Origin: JBHBQE01 sp041776485
Lineage (GTDB): Bacteria; Bacillota; Clostridia; Lachnospirales; Lachnospiraceae
Direction: 5' to 3'
Length of the DNA stretch: 64,000 bases
Assembly: GCA_041776485.1 (NCBI GenBank)
Contig: JBHBQE010000001.1
Location: forward strand, 1-64,000
The notes under the pieces are model-generated. The model did no database searches. It was not told where the DNA came from and worked only from the letters and a program-made list of their open reading frames with translations. This document shows, in pieces, positions 6,790 through 15,735 of the stretch; the first letter of the stretch is position 1, and each line of letters starts with the position of its first letter. The translations under genes were made by a program, and so were the position numbers.

Positions 6790-9303
6790 ATAAGAAATCG
6801 ACCGCTGGTTCTTTTGGGTGGTATATTTCTTCTTGGAATAGCAGCAGGTCTTAAATATTATTTTGTTCTATTTCTTCTACCCCTGTTTGTCTTGGAAATA
6901 ATATTTTTATACAGGGGAGCAACTATTTTCAGTAAAAAAAGCTTTATTTTTATAATTTTCTTTTCTCTTATCTTTTTATCGGGCTTTTTTTATTCCCAAT
7001 GCAAAAATAATGAATATATATTGCTGACGGAATTTTTTGCCGGCAATAAAAATGCTGATATTCAAGGAAAAGTATACAAAAAGGAATACAAAAATAATAA
7101 ATATAGAGTTTATATAAAAAATATATTGTTTGAAAATGAGCCAAAGCATTTTCTGGATTATTCCCTTATTCTCTATTGTGACGAGGATATATTAGATATT
7201 GGCAGTGCTATAATATTAAATGGTGATATAATTTTGCCTAAAACAGCTGAAAATGATGGAGAATTTAACTATAGGAATTATCTTCTAGGGCAGGGAGTGT
7301 ATGCGATAGTAAATCCTGTAAAAATATATGCAGTAAATCCGCCAAGATATGGAATACTAGAAGGATTGCATGATTACAGATGCAGTGTAAGAGAATTTTA
7401 CAGTGAAAATCTGCCCGGTGAGGAGTCCGGTATATTATCAGCCATTGCACTGGGAGACAAAACAGAGTTGGATTCTGATATTAATAATATATTTAATATA
7501 GCGGGGATATCCCATATTTTAGCCATATCGGGACTTCATCTGTCTCTGTTGGGGACGGGACTTTACCAAATATTGAGATATGCGGGGCTTGGGTTTGGAG
7601 TATCGGGTATAGCTGCAGGGGGAATTGTTATAGCATATAGTATATTCTGTGGCAATCCCATATCTATAATGAGAGCAATGCTTATGTTTTTGATTTTAAT
7701 ACTGTCATATATTACAGGCAGAAAATATGACAGCATTAATGCTCTTGGATTTACCTGCTTTATCCTGCTTGTTAAAAATCCAATGTATATTATTAATTCA
7801 GGATTTATTTTATCTGTTTGTGCAGTACTTGGCATATCAATTTTTGCGCGACCAGTGGTAGAGCAATATAAAATGCTATGCAGGGAAAGATTTTCCTGCA
7901 TATATAAAACTGACAGAGGAAGAGGATATAAGGCTAATGCCAAAGAGCTTTTAATACAGTCAATTATATTTATAATATCTCTGCAAATGTTTATGTATCC
8001 AATTATTGCATATTTTTTTAATCAAATCCCTGCCTATAATCTGGTGTTAAATCTTCTTACACTGCCATTTTTGGGAATATTGTTAATCTGTGGATTATTT
8101 AGCGGACTTCTATTTATAAAATTTAGTTTAAATATATGTTACATTATAATTTATTACTATGTGTTCATTTCATCCACATTAGCAAAAATGCCTGGTGCAG
8201 TGACGGTAATCGCAAAGCCTGACATACCTGTTATTTTTCTTTATTATTTTATACTTTATATTTTTATGTCAGCTGTTACAAAATATGGATTACTTAATAT
8301 TTTTAATAAAGATATAAAGTTAAATAATAATATAATAAAAAATAAAATAAAATGTTCTTTAAAGAAATCTAACATTATGGATTTTGTAAAACAAAATAAT
8401 CCAAGGGGATATATTAAATATAAGAAAATTACAAGGTGTATAAAAGGATATATTTTTGCTGTATTCAGTTTGTCCTTTATTTTATCAGGCTTACTGATAG
8501 GGAATAAGCCTGTGGGATTTAGAGTGGATATGCTAAGTGTAGGACAAGGGGATGGGATATGTATTCAAAGTGATGAGGATATTGTGTTTTTCATAGACGG
8601 AGGCTCCAGTGACAGAAAAAATTTGGGAGAGTATACCCTGATTCCGTATTTTAACGCCATGGGAATAGATTATGTGGATTATTGGTTTATAACGCATTTA
8701 GACGCCGACCACTACAATGGATTATTGCAATTATTGGAAAAGGGTTATCCAATAGGGAATTTATGTGTATCGGCCGCAATGGAAAGAGAGGAGATATTTA
8801 ATGATATTGTAAGGCTGTGCGAAATAAATCAAACAGCAGTACATTATTTAAAGCCGGAAGATAAAATAGGAACTAATACTTTAAGTATAGATATAATTTT
8901 TCCGGAATATCCCTCAGAATTTGCAGGGAAAAATGAAAATTCTTTATGCTTTATATTGAATTATAAGAATTTCCAAGGAATATTTACAGGAGATATTGGA
9001 GTTGAGCAGGAGGATTATATTTTAGAGTCCGGGAAATTTAAGGAACTTTGCAATGATGGAGTTGAGCTATTAAAGGTTGCCCATCATGGCAGTAAAAACT
9101 CCTCAGGGGATGATTGGATAAAGGAGGTAAATCCACAGCTTGCAATAATATCCGCCGGAGAAAATAATTTTTATAACCATCCGAATCCTGAAACCATTGA
9201 GAGGCTGGATAATTACGGGATTACTCATTTTTGTACCATAGATTATGGGAGGCTTAGAGTAACCTATAGAAGGAATAGAGTGTATATAGAGGGATACAGG
9301 TAG
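6790..9303 (+). CDS. comEC: ComEC/Rec2 DNA-uptake channel with metallo-beta-lactamase domain
   Basis: A large polytopic membrane protein that carries single-stranded DNA across the membrane in transformation. An N-terminal soluble region is followed by the Competence domain (multiple helices, AIALGDKTELD... ISHILAISGLHLSLLG) and a C-terminal metallo-beta-lactamase domain with THLDADHYNG and AHHGSKNS. The only conventional start is TTG at 6814, which has no ribosome site. A strong site (TAGGAGG, 6778-6784) sits upstream, and the frame is open from it through ATT (6787) and ATA (6790), encoding RNRPLVLLGG, which matches how ComEC proteins normally begin. I therefore place the start at 6790 (ATA, five-base spacing) or 6787 (ATT). 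An Asn/Lys-rich, very AT-rich stretch (about 8280-8450) lies between the two domains. Confidence 0.9.
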   Translation: MRNRPLVLLGGIFLLGIAAGLKYYFVLFLLPLFVLEIIFLYRGATIFSKKSFIFIIFFSLIFLSGFFYSQCKNNEYILLTEFFAGNKNADIQGKVYKKEYKNNKYRVYIKNILFENEPKHFLDYSLILYCDEDILDIGSAIILNGDIILPKTAENDGEFNYRNYLLGQGVYAIVNPVKIYAVNPPRYGILEGLHDYRCSVREFYSENLPGEESGILSAIALGDKTELDSDINNIFNIAGISHILAISGLHLSLLGTGLYQILRYAGLGFGVSGIAAGGIVIAYSIFCGNPISIMRAMLMFLILILSYITGRKYDSINALGFTCFILLVKNPMYIINSGFILSVCAVLGISIFARPVVEQYKMLCRERFSCIYKTDRGRGYKANAKELLIQSIIFIISLQMFMYPIIAYFFNQIPAYNLVLNLLTLPFLGILLICGLFSGLLFIKFSLNICYIIIYYYVFISSTLAKMPGAVTVIAKPDIPVIFLYYFILYIFMSAVTKYGLLNIFNKDIKLNNNIIKNKIKCSLKKSNIMDFVKQNNPRGYIKYKKITRCIKGYIFAVFSLSFILSGLLIGNKPVGFRVDMLSVGQGDGICIQSDEDIVFFIDGGSSDRKNLGEYTLIPYFNAMGIDYVDYWFITHLDADHYNGLLQLLEKGYPIGNLCVSAAMEREEIFNDIVRLCEINQTAVHYLKPEDKIGTNTLSIDIIFPEYPSEFAGKNENSLCFILNYKNFQGIFTGDIGVEQEDYILESGKFKELCNDGVELLKVAHHGSKNSSGDDWIKEVNPQLAIISAGENNFYNHPNPETIERLDNYGITHFCTIDYGRLRVTYRRNRVYIEGYR

Positions 9304-9361
9304 AGATGCAAGCTATATTTTTATGTATGGTTGGTTAATAGTCTGAACAAGTATTTTAAGG

Positions 9362-9390
9362 TTTACATTTTACGATAAATCCCGTATTAA
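9362..9390 (+). promoter_or_regulatory. Putative sigma-A promoter of the malic enzyme gene
   Basis: TTTACA (9362-9367), 17-base spacer, TATTAA (9385-9390), about 45 bases before the malic enzyme ATG, in the gap after comEC. No clear terminator separates it from comEC. Confidence 0.45.
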
Positions 9391-9434
9391 TATACTTAGT
9401 ATGTTACATGATATGTGTATTGTAAGGAGAATAT

Positions 9435-10607
9435 ATGGACTATGGAAAGGAATCCCTGCATTTGCATGAAAAATGGAGGGGTAAGTTAGAAATAAAAAAT
9501 AAGGTTGCCCTGGACAGCAAGGAGGCATTATCTTTAGCTTATACACCGGGAGTTGCCGCACCCTGCCTTGAAATAGAAAGGGATATTAATAGAAGCTTTG
9601 ATTTAACCGGGCGGGGGAATTTATGCGCTGTTATTACAGATGGAAGTGCAGTGCTTGGACTGGGAGATATAGGTCCTGAGGCAAGTATGCCGGTCATGGA
9701 GGGGAAATGTGCATTGTTTAAAGCCTTTGGGGGTGTGGATGCCATTCCTGTTTGTATTAGGACAAAGGATGTAGATGAATTTGTTAAAACGGTATTTAAT
9801 ATTTCATCATCCTTTGGCGGGATAAATCTTGAGGATATTTCCGCGCCCAGATGTTTTGAAATTGAAAAAAGATTAAAGGAAATATGTGATATTCCTATTT
9901 TCCACGATGACCAGCATGGCACTGCAATTATTACTTTGGCAGGGCTTATTAATGCATTAAAACTCGTTAAAAAGGATAAGGAATGTGTAAAAACGGTAAT
10001 ATCCGGAGCCGGAGCGGCAGCAGTTTCAATAGCTAAGTTATTAATTTCCTATGGATTTAAAGATATTATTATGGTGGATAGAAGCGGTATAATATGCGAG
10101 GAAAGAGCGAATCTTAATTGGATAAAGGAGGAAATGAGCAGAATTACAAACAGGAAAAAATTAAGTGGTGATTTATCTAAGGCATTATCAGGAGCAGATA
10201 TATTTATCGGGGTATCAGCACCGGGGACAGTTACAAGAGAAATGGTAGGTGCTATGAATAAGGACGCTATTGTATTTGCATGCGCAAATCCTATTCCTGA
10301 AATTTATCCGGAGGAAGCCAAGGCAGGGGGAGCGAAAATTGTCGCCACCGGAAGAAGTGACTTTCCTAATCAGATAAATAATGTCTTGGCATTTCCGGGG
10401 GTATTTAGAGGTACCTTTGATGTAAGAGCAAGGGATATAAATGATGAAATGAAACTGGCAGCAGGACTGGCTTTGGCAGATCTTATATCTGAAAGAGAAT
10501 TGTCAGAGAACTATATTATTCCCGAGGCATTTGATAAGAGGGTCGGTGAGGCAGTGGCAAAGGCAGTGGCAGACGCGGCAATTAAATCAGGTGTTTCTCG
10601 AATATAG
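9435..10607 (+). CDS. Malic enzyme (NAD(P)-dependent malate dehydrogenase, decarboxylating)
   Basis: A 390-residue short-form malic enzyme, which converts malate to pyruvate and CO2 with reduction of NAD or NADP. It shows the N-terminal signature SLAYTPGVAAPC, the metal and malate segment PVMEGKCALFKAFGGVDA, the pattern EDISAPRCFEIE...FHDDQHGTA and the Rossmann motif ISGAGAAAVSIA. Length and order match the small bacterial family. Cofactor preference cannot be judged from these motifs. The gene stands alone, with its own promoter and a strong hairpin 80 bases after the stop. Ribosome site aaggag lies upstream of the ATG at 9435. Confidence 0.93.
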   Translation: MDYGKESLHLHEKWRGKLEIKNKVALDSKEALSLAYTPGVAAPCLEIERDINRSFDLTGRGNLCAVITDGSAVLGLGDIGPEASMPVMEGKCALFKAFGGVDAIPVCIRTKDVDEFVKTVFNISSSFGGINLEDISAPRCFEIEKRLKEICDIPIFHDDQHGTAIITLAGLINALKLVKKDKECVKTVISGAGAAAVSIAKLLISYGFKDIIMVDRSGIICEERANLNWIKEEMSRITNRKKLSGDLSKALSGADIFIGVSAPGTVTREMVGAMNKDAIVFACANPIPEIYPEEAKAGGAKIVATGRSDFPNQINNVLAFPGVFRGTFDVRARDINDEMKLAAGLALADLISERELSENYIIPEAFDKRVGEAVAKAVADAAIKSGVSRI

Positions 10608-10687
10608 TTGGTAACATATCCTTAGATTATCCTGTAATAGAATGATTATGTAATATTCATATATATTGCAGGTATACTTAGCTTTAT

Positions 10688-10733
10688 AAAGAGAAGAAAA
10701 TTGTACTTTTTTAAATACAATTTTCTTCTCTTT
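10688..10733. terminator. 18-bp perfect hairpin (probable terminator)
   Basis: Arms 10688-10705 and 10716-10733 are exact reverse complements around a ten-base loop. It follows the malic enzyme gene and precedes the mraZ promoter. The arms are A/T-rich with no long T-tract afterwards, so it may act in either direction. Confidence 0.65.
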
Positions 10734-10786
10734 CTGTATATAGAAATAAATTTATACTAATCCACAAGATGTTGTGTCTTATATGC

Positions 10787-10800
10787 TCCAATTTACTCCA
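10787..10800 (-). promoter_or_regulatory. Inverted pair of MraZ-like boxes
   Basis: Two TCCA tetramers (10787-10790 and 10797-10800) lie ten bases apart, so the minus strand reads TGGAG-N5-TGGAG. This is the same box and period as the direct repeats before mraZ, in opposite orientation and about 75 bases upstream. Together with the main boxes they could allow looping or cooperative binding of oligomeric MraZ. Confidence 0.4.
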
Positions 10801-10836
10801 CCACTATTAAAGCCTATAAAATAAGGATTTTTTTGC

Positions 10837-10865
10837 TTGATTTATATGTTGTGACCTATTATATT
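10837..10865 (+). promoter_or_regulatory. Putative sigma-A promoter of the dcw cluster
   Basis: TTGATT (10837-10842), 17-base spacer, TATATT (10860-10865). The MraZ boxes start nine bases downstream of the -10, on the expected transcript start, which fits repression of the cluster by its first gene product. Confidence 0.6.
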
Positions 10866-10873
10866 ATACATAA

Positions 10874-10899
10874 GTGGAACAAAGTGGAGTGTATTGGAG
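10874..10899 (+). promoter_or_regulatory. Three direct MraZ boxes with 10-bp period (operator)
   Basis: GTGGA (10874), GTGGA (10884) and TTGGA (10894) repeat exactly every ten bases. MraZ is known to bind TGGGN repeats with five-base spacers in Gram-negatives and AAAGTGK-N3 repeats in Mollicutes. The middle repeat (10881-10887, AAAGTGG) matches the Mollicute form. The boxes lie just before mraZ itself. Confidence 0.7.
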
Positions 10900-10916
10900 G
10901 AAAAGGGTAAGATTCT

Positions 10917-11348
10917 ATGTTTATGGGACAGTATAGCCATAGTATAGATGATAAGGGAAGATTTATTATGCCCGCCAAGTTCAGAGAGCAGTTAGGGAAG
11001 GAATTTGTTGTAACCAGAGGCTCTGAGGGCTGTCTTTTTGTATACCCTCAGGAAGAATGGAAGAAGATAGAGTCCAGAGTTCAGGAATTGGCATTAAGTG
11101 GTAAAGAGGGAAGGAAATTTATGCGGCTTTTCTTTTCTTCTGCGGCAGGATTAGAGATTGATAAACAGGGTCGGGTAGCAATACCATCCTCCTTAAAGGA
11201 ATACGGAGGAATAAATAAAGAGGTAGAGCTAATAGGCAGTGTAAGTCATATAGAGATTTGGGATAAGGACAGATGGAATAAGTATATTGAGGATTCCGAC
11301 ATGGATGAAGTATCTGATTATGTAGCCGGTCAGGGTCTTATATTCTAA
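10917..11348 (+). CDS. mraZ: Transcriptional regulator MraZ
   Basis: A 143-residue protein with two AbrB-like halves: FMGQYSHSIDDKGRFIMPAKFR at the N-terminus and the repeated pattern GLEIDKQGRVAIPSSLKEY in the middle, including the DKQGR signature. MraZ forms ring-shaped oligomers and binds short direct repeats upstream of its own gene, repressing the dcw cluster. The operator boxes described at 10874-10899 are in the right place. It overlaps rsmH by one base (TAATG), as in most dcw clusters. Confidence 0.97.
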   Translation: MFMGQYSHSIDDKGRFIMPAKFREQLGKEFVVTRGSEGCLFVYPQEEWKKIESRVQELALSGKEGRKFMRLFFSSAAGLEIDKQGRVAIPSSLKEYGGINKEVELIGSVSHIEIWDKDRWNKYIEDSDMDEVSDYVAGQGLIF

Positions 11349-12286
11349 TGGCTTATCACACCAGTGTATTGTTAAATGAGGCAGTTACAGGCCTTGATAT
11401 AGTTCCAAATGGAATCTACATAGATGGAACCACCGGAGGTGGCGGACATTCGATTGCAATTGCAAGGAAACTTGCCGAAGGCAGGCTATTGTGCATCGAT
11501 AGGGATGTTGATGCACTTAATGCTGCCAGAGAAAGACTTAAAGACTATGACAATATAACCTTTGTACATGATAATTTTAAGAATCTAAATGAAATATTAG
11601 ATAAACATGGCATAGATTTTATAAACGGAATTATATTGGATTTAGGGGTTTCATCCTATCAAATAGATACAAAGGAAAGAGGGTTTTCCTATATGGAGAG
11701 CACGGCGCCCTTGGATATGAGAATGGACAGGAGTGAATACCTTACAGCAGCAGCAGTATTAAATACCTATGAAAAGGATGAACTTGCAAAGATATTTTGT
11801 GAATATGGAGAGGAAAAAAAATCCAGACAAATTGCTGAGGAAATAATAAAAAAAAGGAAGACCAGAGAATTTGTGACAACAGGGGATTTGATTTCTGTAA
11901 TAGAGGAGGCGGCAGGGAAAAACAGACCGGGAGGACATCCGGCAAAACGTGTTTTTCAAGCACTGCGTATAGAGGTGAATGGGGAGTTGCGGGGATTATA
12001 TGATTTTATCTATAACATACCTGACAGACTTTGTGAAAACGGAAGAATAAGCATAATCACTTTTCATTCCTTAGAGGATAGGATAGTTAAGCAGGCATAT
12101 AAGAAGATGGCAGATCCCTGCACCTGTCCCAGAGATTTTCCGGTTTGTGTATGCGGAAAAAAACCAAAGGGAGTACTTGTAAATAAAAAACCGATTCTTC
12201 CCACTGAGGACGAAATTAAGAATAATTCCAGATCAAAATCTGCGAAATTAAGGATATTTGAAAGCAAGAGACAAGAGGATAGGTAA
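11348..12286 (+). CDS. rsmH: 16S rRNA (cytosine-1402-N4) methyltransferase RsmH
   Basis: A 312-residue SAM-dependent methyltransferase that modifies C1402 in the decoding centre of 16S rRNA. It begins with the family signature YHTSVLLNEAV, has the SAM-binding loop DGTTGGGGHS, the segment GIILDLGVSSYQID, and the C-terminal patterns SIITFHSLEDRIVK and CTCPRDFPVCVCG. Length is normal. It is the second gene of the dcw operon and overlaps both neighbours by one base (TAATG), which suggests coupled translation. Confidence 0.97.
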   Translation: MAYHTSVLLNEAVTGLDIVPNGIYIDGTTGGGGHSIAIARKLAEGRLLCIDRDVDALNAARERLKDYDNITFVHDNFKNLNEILDKHGIDFINGIILDLGVSSYQIDTKERGFSYMESTAPLDMRMDRSEYLTAAAVLNTYEKDELAKIFCEYGEEKKSRQIAEEIIKKRKTREFVTTGDLISVIEEAAGKNRPGGHPAKRVFQALRIEVNGELRGLYDFIYNIPDRLCENGRISIITFHSLEDRIVKQAYKKMADPCTCPRDFPVCVCGKKPKGVLVNKKPILPTEDEIKNNSRSKSAKLRIFESKRQEDR

Positions 12287-12747
12287 TGAGGGGAAATGAA
12301 TATTACCAGCATGGTAATACCGTAAGAAAACAGGAGCAAATACTTGCAGAACCCAATTACGAGATTAGAGTAAGAGAGGAAAAGAGACGCAAGCTTTTAG
12401 AACAGAATGCCAGAAGGCGTGCCCACAAAAGGAGCCTTCGTACGGCGAGGCTTAAGCTTTTTTCTGTATCTGTATGTATATTTTTAATTGGAGCAATGCT
12501 GTTTTGCTCTGTTCATTTGCAAAATATGATAATGGAAAGTAAAAAAAATATTATCAGTCTTGAGGATGAACTGGAAGAGATAAATACAATTAATGATGCA
12601 GCTAAAAGCAGAATTGATACCGCTGTTAATTTGAACAATATTAAAGCCCGTGCTGTAAATGAAATGGGAATGATATATGCAGGAGGAGACAATATAGTGT
12701 ATTATGAAATAGATAATACGGACTATATGCTTAAAATTAAGGAGTAG
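12286..12747 (+). CDS. ftsL: FtsL-like divisome protein
   Basis: A 153-residue bitopic membrane protein. A basic cytoplasmic N-terminus (REEKRRKLLEQNARRRAHKR) precedes one transmembrane helix near residues 57-80. A predicted coiled coil (about 82-115, KKNIISLEDELEEINT) and a short extracytoplasmic tail follow. Sequence conservation in FtsL is low, so the call rests mainly on topology and on position between rsmH and the division transpeptidase. FtsL binds DivIC and DivIB and activates the FtsW/PBP synthase. The ATG overlaps the rsmH stop. Confidence 0.75.
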   Translation: MRGNEYYQHGNTVRKQEQILAEPNYEIRVREEKRRKLLEQNARRRAHKRSLRTARLKLFSVSVCIFLIGAMLFCSVHLQNMIMESKKNIISLEDELEEINTINDAAKSRIDTAVNLNNIKARAVNEMGMIYAGGDNIVYYEIDNTDYMLKIKE

Positions 12748-12750
12748 GCT

Positions 12751-14742
12751 TTGCCATTCTCTGAAAAATATAAAAAAACTAAACACAAACTCTTAAGGAG
12801 GATGCAAAAGAAACTTTGGATTGTTTTTTTGATGGTTTGCATCCTTTTTATAATGCTTATTGGCAGGATAATGTACATTCAGTACACCTCAGGCAGTAGG
12901 TATGAAAAACAAGTGCTTTCCCAAATGAATTATGAAAGCACTGTGATTCCCTATAAACGAGGGGATATTACCGATACAAACGGTACAATTATAGCTACCA
13001 GTGTGGATGTATACACAATGATACTTGATTCCTATATATTAAGCAGACAAAGTGAAGAATCAATAGAAGAATGCATTTATTTAATAAAAAAATATTTTCC
13101 GGAGATTTCTGAGGAAAGCATATATTCTAACTTGAAGGAAAATCCGGACTCCAGATATATTCCATTATTAAAGGAGATAAGCCATGATACAATGACAGAT
13201 TTTCTCGCTACAACCAAAAAGGTGACGGGAAATGACAATATAAATGGAATATGGTTTGAGAAATCCTACTTGAGAAAATATCCCTATGGTTCACTGGCGG
13301 CAGATGTTATCGGGTTTACATCCAAGGAAGGAATGGGCGCTATTGGACTGGAAAATGGCTATAATAGGGAGCTGATTGGAACAAATGGCAGAAGATATGT
13401 GTATATTGATGATGCCAGTAAGGAAAGAAGAACAGAAAATCCCAGAAATGGGAACAGTATCGTTACAACATTGGATATTAATATCCAAAGCATTGTTGAG
13501 GAGGAGATACGGAATTTTAATATAAGCATGTCCGGCGATGGAGTGGACGGCTCACTGGAAACTGCGGCACTTATAATGGATCCGCGAAGCGGAGAAATTC
13601 TTGCCATGGCGGATTATCCTACCTTTGATTTAAATAATCCGAGAGATTTAAGCAGTATGTATACTTCTGAGGAACTGGAAATTATGAGTTCGGAGGAACA
13701 AATGGATATATTAAATAGACTATGGCAAAATTTTGCCATTAGCCATACCTATGAACCCGGATCCACATTTAAACCCTTTACCATTGCCTGCGGGTTGGAA
13801 ACAGGGACTTTAACAGGAGATGAAGTATATGTTTGCGACGGTGGAGAACATATAGATGACTGGGACGTACAGTGTGTAAATGTATACGGTCATGGTGAGG
13901 TTAATGTGGAAACTGCCCTGGCAGAATCCTGTAACGATGCATTAATGCAAATGTCCTATAGAATAGGTGCTCATAATTTTGCTTACTATCAAAGACTTTT
14001 TGGTTTCGGACAGAGAACTAATGTGGATATTACAGGAGAGGCAAGAACTGATAAAGTTATTTTCTCTCTGGAAAAGCTCAACAGTACTATAAATTTAGCA
14101 ACAAATTCATTTGGACAAAACTTTAATGTGACTATGATTCAGCTTGCCAGCGCATTTTCATCCCTGATAAACGGGGGATATCTGTACGAGCCGCATATGG
14201 TAAAATCTATTGTTGATTCCACAGGGAACATTATAGTAAAGAAGAATCCGGTTGTTGAAAAGGTAACGATTTCAAAAATGACCGGTGATCAAATGAAGTC
14301 ATATTTAAAAAATGTTGTAACAAATGGAACCGGTGCCAAAGCGGGAGTTGAGGGCTATAGCATTGGCGGAAAAACAGGTACTGCTGAAAAATTGCCCAGA
14401 GGTCAACACAAATATTTAGTATCCTTTATAGGCTTTGCACCTGTGGAAAATCCGCAGGTTTTAGTATATATTATTGTAGATGAGCCAAATACCGGTGACC
14501 AGGCTCATTCAAGCTATGCTCAGGAAATTGCACACAATATATTCGCTCAAATACTTCCTTATCTAAATATTGATATGGAGGTGGTGGGTATTTCACCTCA
14601 GGATATAGCTGTTTTTGAATATAATGAAAATGTACCTGGTAGTGGGGAATCAGAAGAAAATACAGAAGAAAATCCCTTGGATATTCCTCAGGAATTGCCT
14701 GAGAATGTAGAGTCAATACCGGATACGTCTGACGGCAATTAA
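12751..14742 (+). CDS. Division-type class B penicillin-binding protein (FtsI/SpoVD family)
   Basis: A 663-residue peptidoglycan transpeptidase. A cytoplasmic basic start and one transmembrane helix (about residues 20-45) are followed by the dimerisation region (YKRGDITDTNG) and the catalytic domain with STFK (Ser338-Lys341), SCN (393-395) and KTG (541-543). No PASTA domain is visible; the tail is acidic (SGESEENTEENPLD). The start is TTG at 12751 because AAGGAG lies six bases before it. It cross-links septal peptidoglycan together with FtsW, encoded three genes later. Whether it is the vegetative PBP2B or sporulation SpoVD type cannot be settled here; being the only one in the cluster it is probably the vegetative enzyme. 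Confidence 0.92.
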   Translation: MPFSEKYKKTKHKLLRRMQKKLWIVFLMVCILFIMLIGRIMYIQYTSGSRYEKQVLSQMNYESTVIPYKRGDITDTNGTIIATSVDVYTMILDSYILSRQSEESIEECIYLIKKYFPEISEESIYSNLKENPDSRYIPLLKEISHDTMTDFLATTKKVTGNDNINGIWFEKSYLRKYPYGSLAADVIGFTSKEGMGAIGLENGYNRELIGTNGRRYVYIDDASKERRTENPRNGNSIVTTLDINIQSIVEEEIRNFNISMSGDGVDGSLETAALIMDPRSGEILAMADYPTFDLNNPRDLSSMYTSEELEIMSSEEQMDILNRLWQNFAISHTYEPGSTFKPFTIACGLETGTLTGDEVYVCDGGEHIDDWDVQCVNVYGHGEVNVETALAESCNDALMQMSYRIGAHNFAYYQRLFGFGQRTNVDITGEARTDKVIFSLEKLNSTINLATNSFGQNFNVTMIQLASAFSSLINGGYLYEPHMVKSIVDSTGNIIVKKNPVVEKVTISKMTGDQMKSYLKNVVTNGTGAKAGVEGYSIGGKTGTAEKLPRGQHKYLVSFIGFAPVENPQVLVYIIVDEPNTGDQAHSSYAQEIAHNIFAQILPYLNIDMEVVGISPQDIAVFEYNENVPGSGESEENTEENPLDIPQELPENVESIPDTSDGN

Positions 14743-14760
14743 GTAATGTGGGAGAATTTT

Positions 14761-15735
14761 ATGCTTGTATTACAATATTTTATTATACTTACAATAAGCT
14801 TTCTTTTTACTATTTTGGCGGGAAGTATTGCAATACCGCTTTTAAAAAAGCTAAAGGCTTCTCAAACGGAGAGAGAGGAGCTTATAGAGCATAAAAAGAA
14901 GGAGGGGACTCCGACTATGGGTGGGGTTATTTTTATAATTCCCATAGTTGTTACATATATGGTTTTTTCATTTGGAAATTATCAATGGATCTCTGTTTTA
15001 TTGCTGAGTCTTGGATTCGGTATTATAGGGTTTATAGATGATTACTTAAAGGTGGTAAAGAAAAGGCCTGACGGCTTTAAGGCAAAAGCAAAGTTTCTTC
15101 TGCAGCTTTTGCTTTGTATCCTGTTTATAATTTGGGTTTATTATTTTAATTTTGATATGAGCATAATTGTTCCATTTGCTTCAAATCCTGTGAAATTGGG
15201 TTTTTTTGAGATTCCGTTTTTCATATTTGTGATAATGGGAACAGTAAACGGAGTCAATTTTACCGATGGTTTGGATGGACTTGCCACAAGTGTGACTCTT
15301 GTGGTAGCGGTATTTTTTGTAAATGCTGCCTTGTTTTTAAGCGGATTGATTCCTCCTAATTACTTAAATCTTATGATACCTGTTATTGGAGCTTTAATTG
15401 GGTTTTTAGTATACAATAAATATCCTGCAAGAGTATTTATGGGGGATACAGGTTCCCTTTTTTTAGGAGGGTATGTTGCAGCGGTGTCTATTATGCTTCG
15501 TATACCATTATTTATTTTGATATTTGGAATAATTTATTTAACAGAGGTACTGTCTGTTATAATTCAGGTTTTATATTTTAAGAAAACAAAGGGGAAGAGG
15601 GTGTTTCGTATGGCACCCATTCATCACCATTTTGAGCTGGGTGGAATGGAGGAGAAAAAAATTGTAATGGTGTTTTCCTGCATTACATTTTTAGCTGCCA
15701 CAGTAAGTCTTTTAATTATAGGTGGGGTGCTATGA
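14761..15735 (+). CDS. mraY: Phospho-N-acetylmuramoyl-pentapeptide transferase MraY
   Basis: A polytopic membrane enzyme that transfers phospho-MurNAc-pentapeptide to undecaprenyl phosphate, giving lipid I. Ten or so hydrophobic helices alternate with the conserved cytoplasmic motifs GTPTMGG, FIDDYLKV, VNFTDGLDGLATS, FMGDTGSLFLGG and APIHHHFELGG. Two ATGs are possible: 14746 has no ribosome site, whereas 14761 follows gggag by seven bases and gives a normal MraY N-terminus, so I use 14761. murE and murF, which usually lie between the transpeptidase gene and mraY, are missing. Confidence 0.96.
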   Translation: MLVLQYFIILTISFLFTILAGSIAIPLLKKLKASQTEREELIEHKKKEGTPTMGGVIFIIPIVVTYMVFSFGNYQWISVLLLSLGFGIIGFIDDYLKVVKKRPDGFKAKAKFLLQLLLCILFIIWVYYFNFDMSIIVPFASNPVKLGFFEIPFFIFVIMGTVNGVNFTDGLDGLATSVTLVVAVFFVNAALFLSGLIPPNYLNLMIPVIGALIGFLVYNKYPARVFMGDTGSLFLGGYVAAVSIMLRIPLFILIFGIIYLTEVLSVIIQVLYFKKTKGKRVFRMAPIHHHFELGGMEEKKIVMVFSCITFLAATVSLLIIGGVL

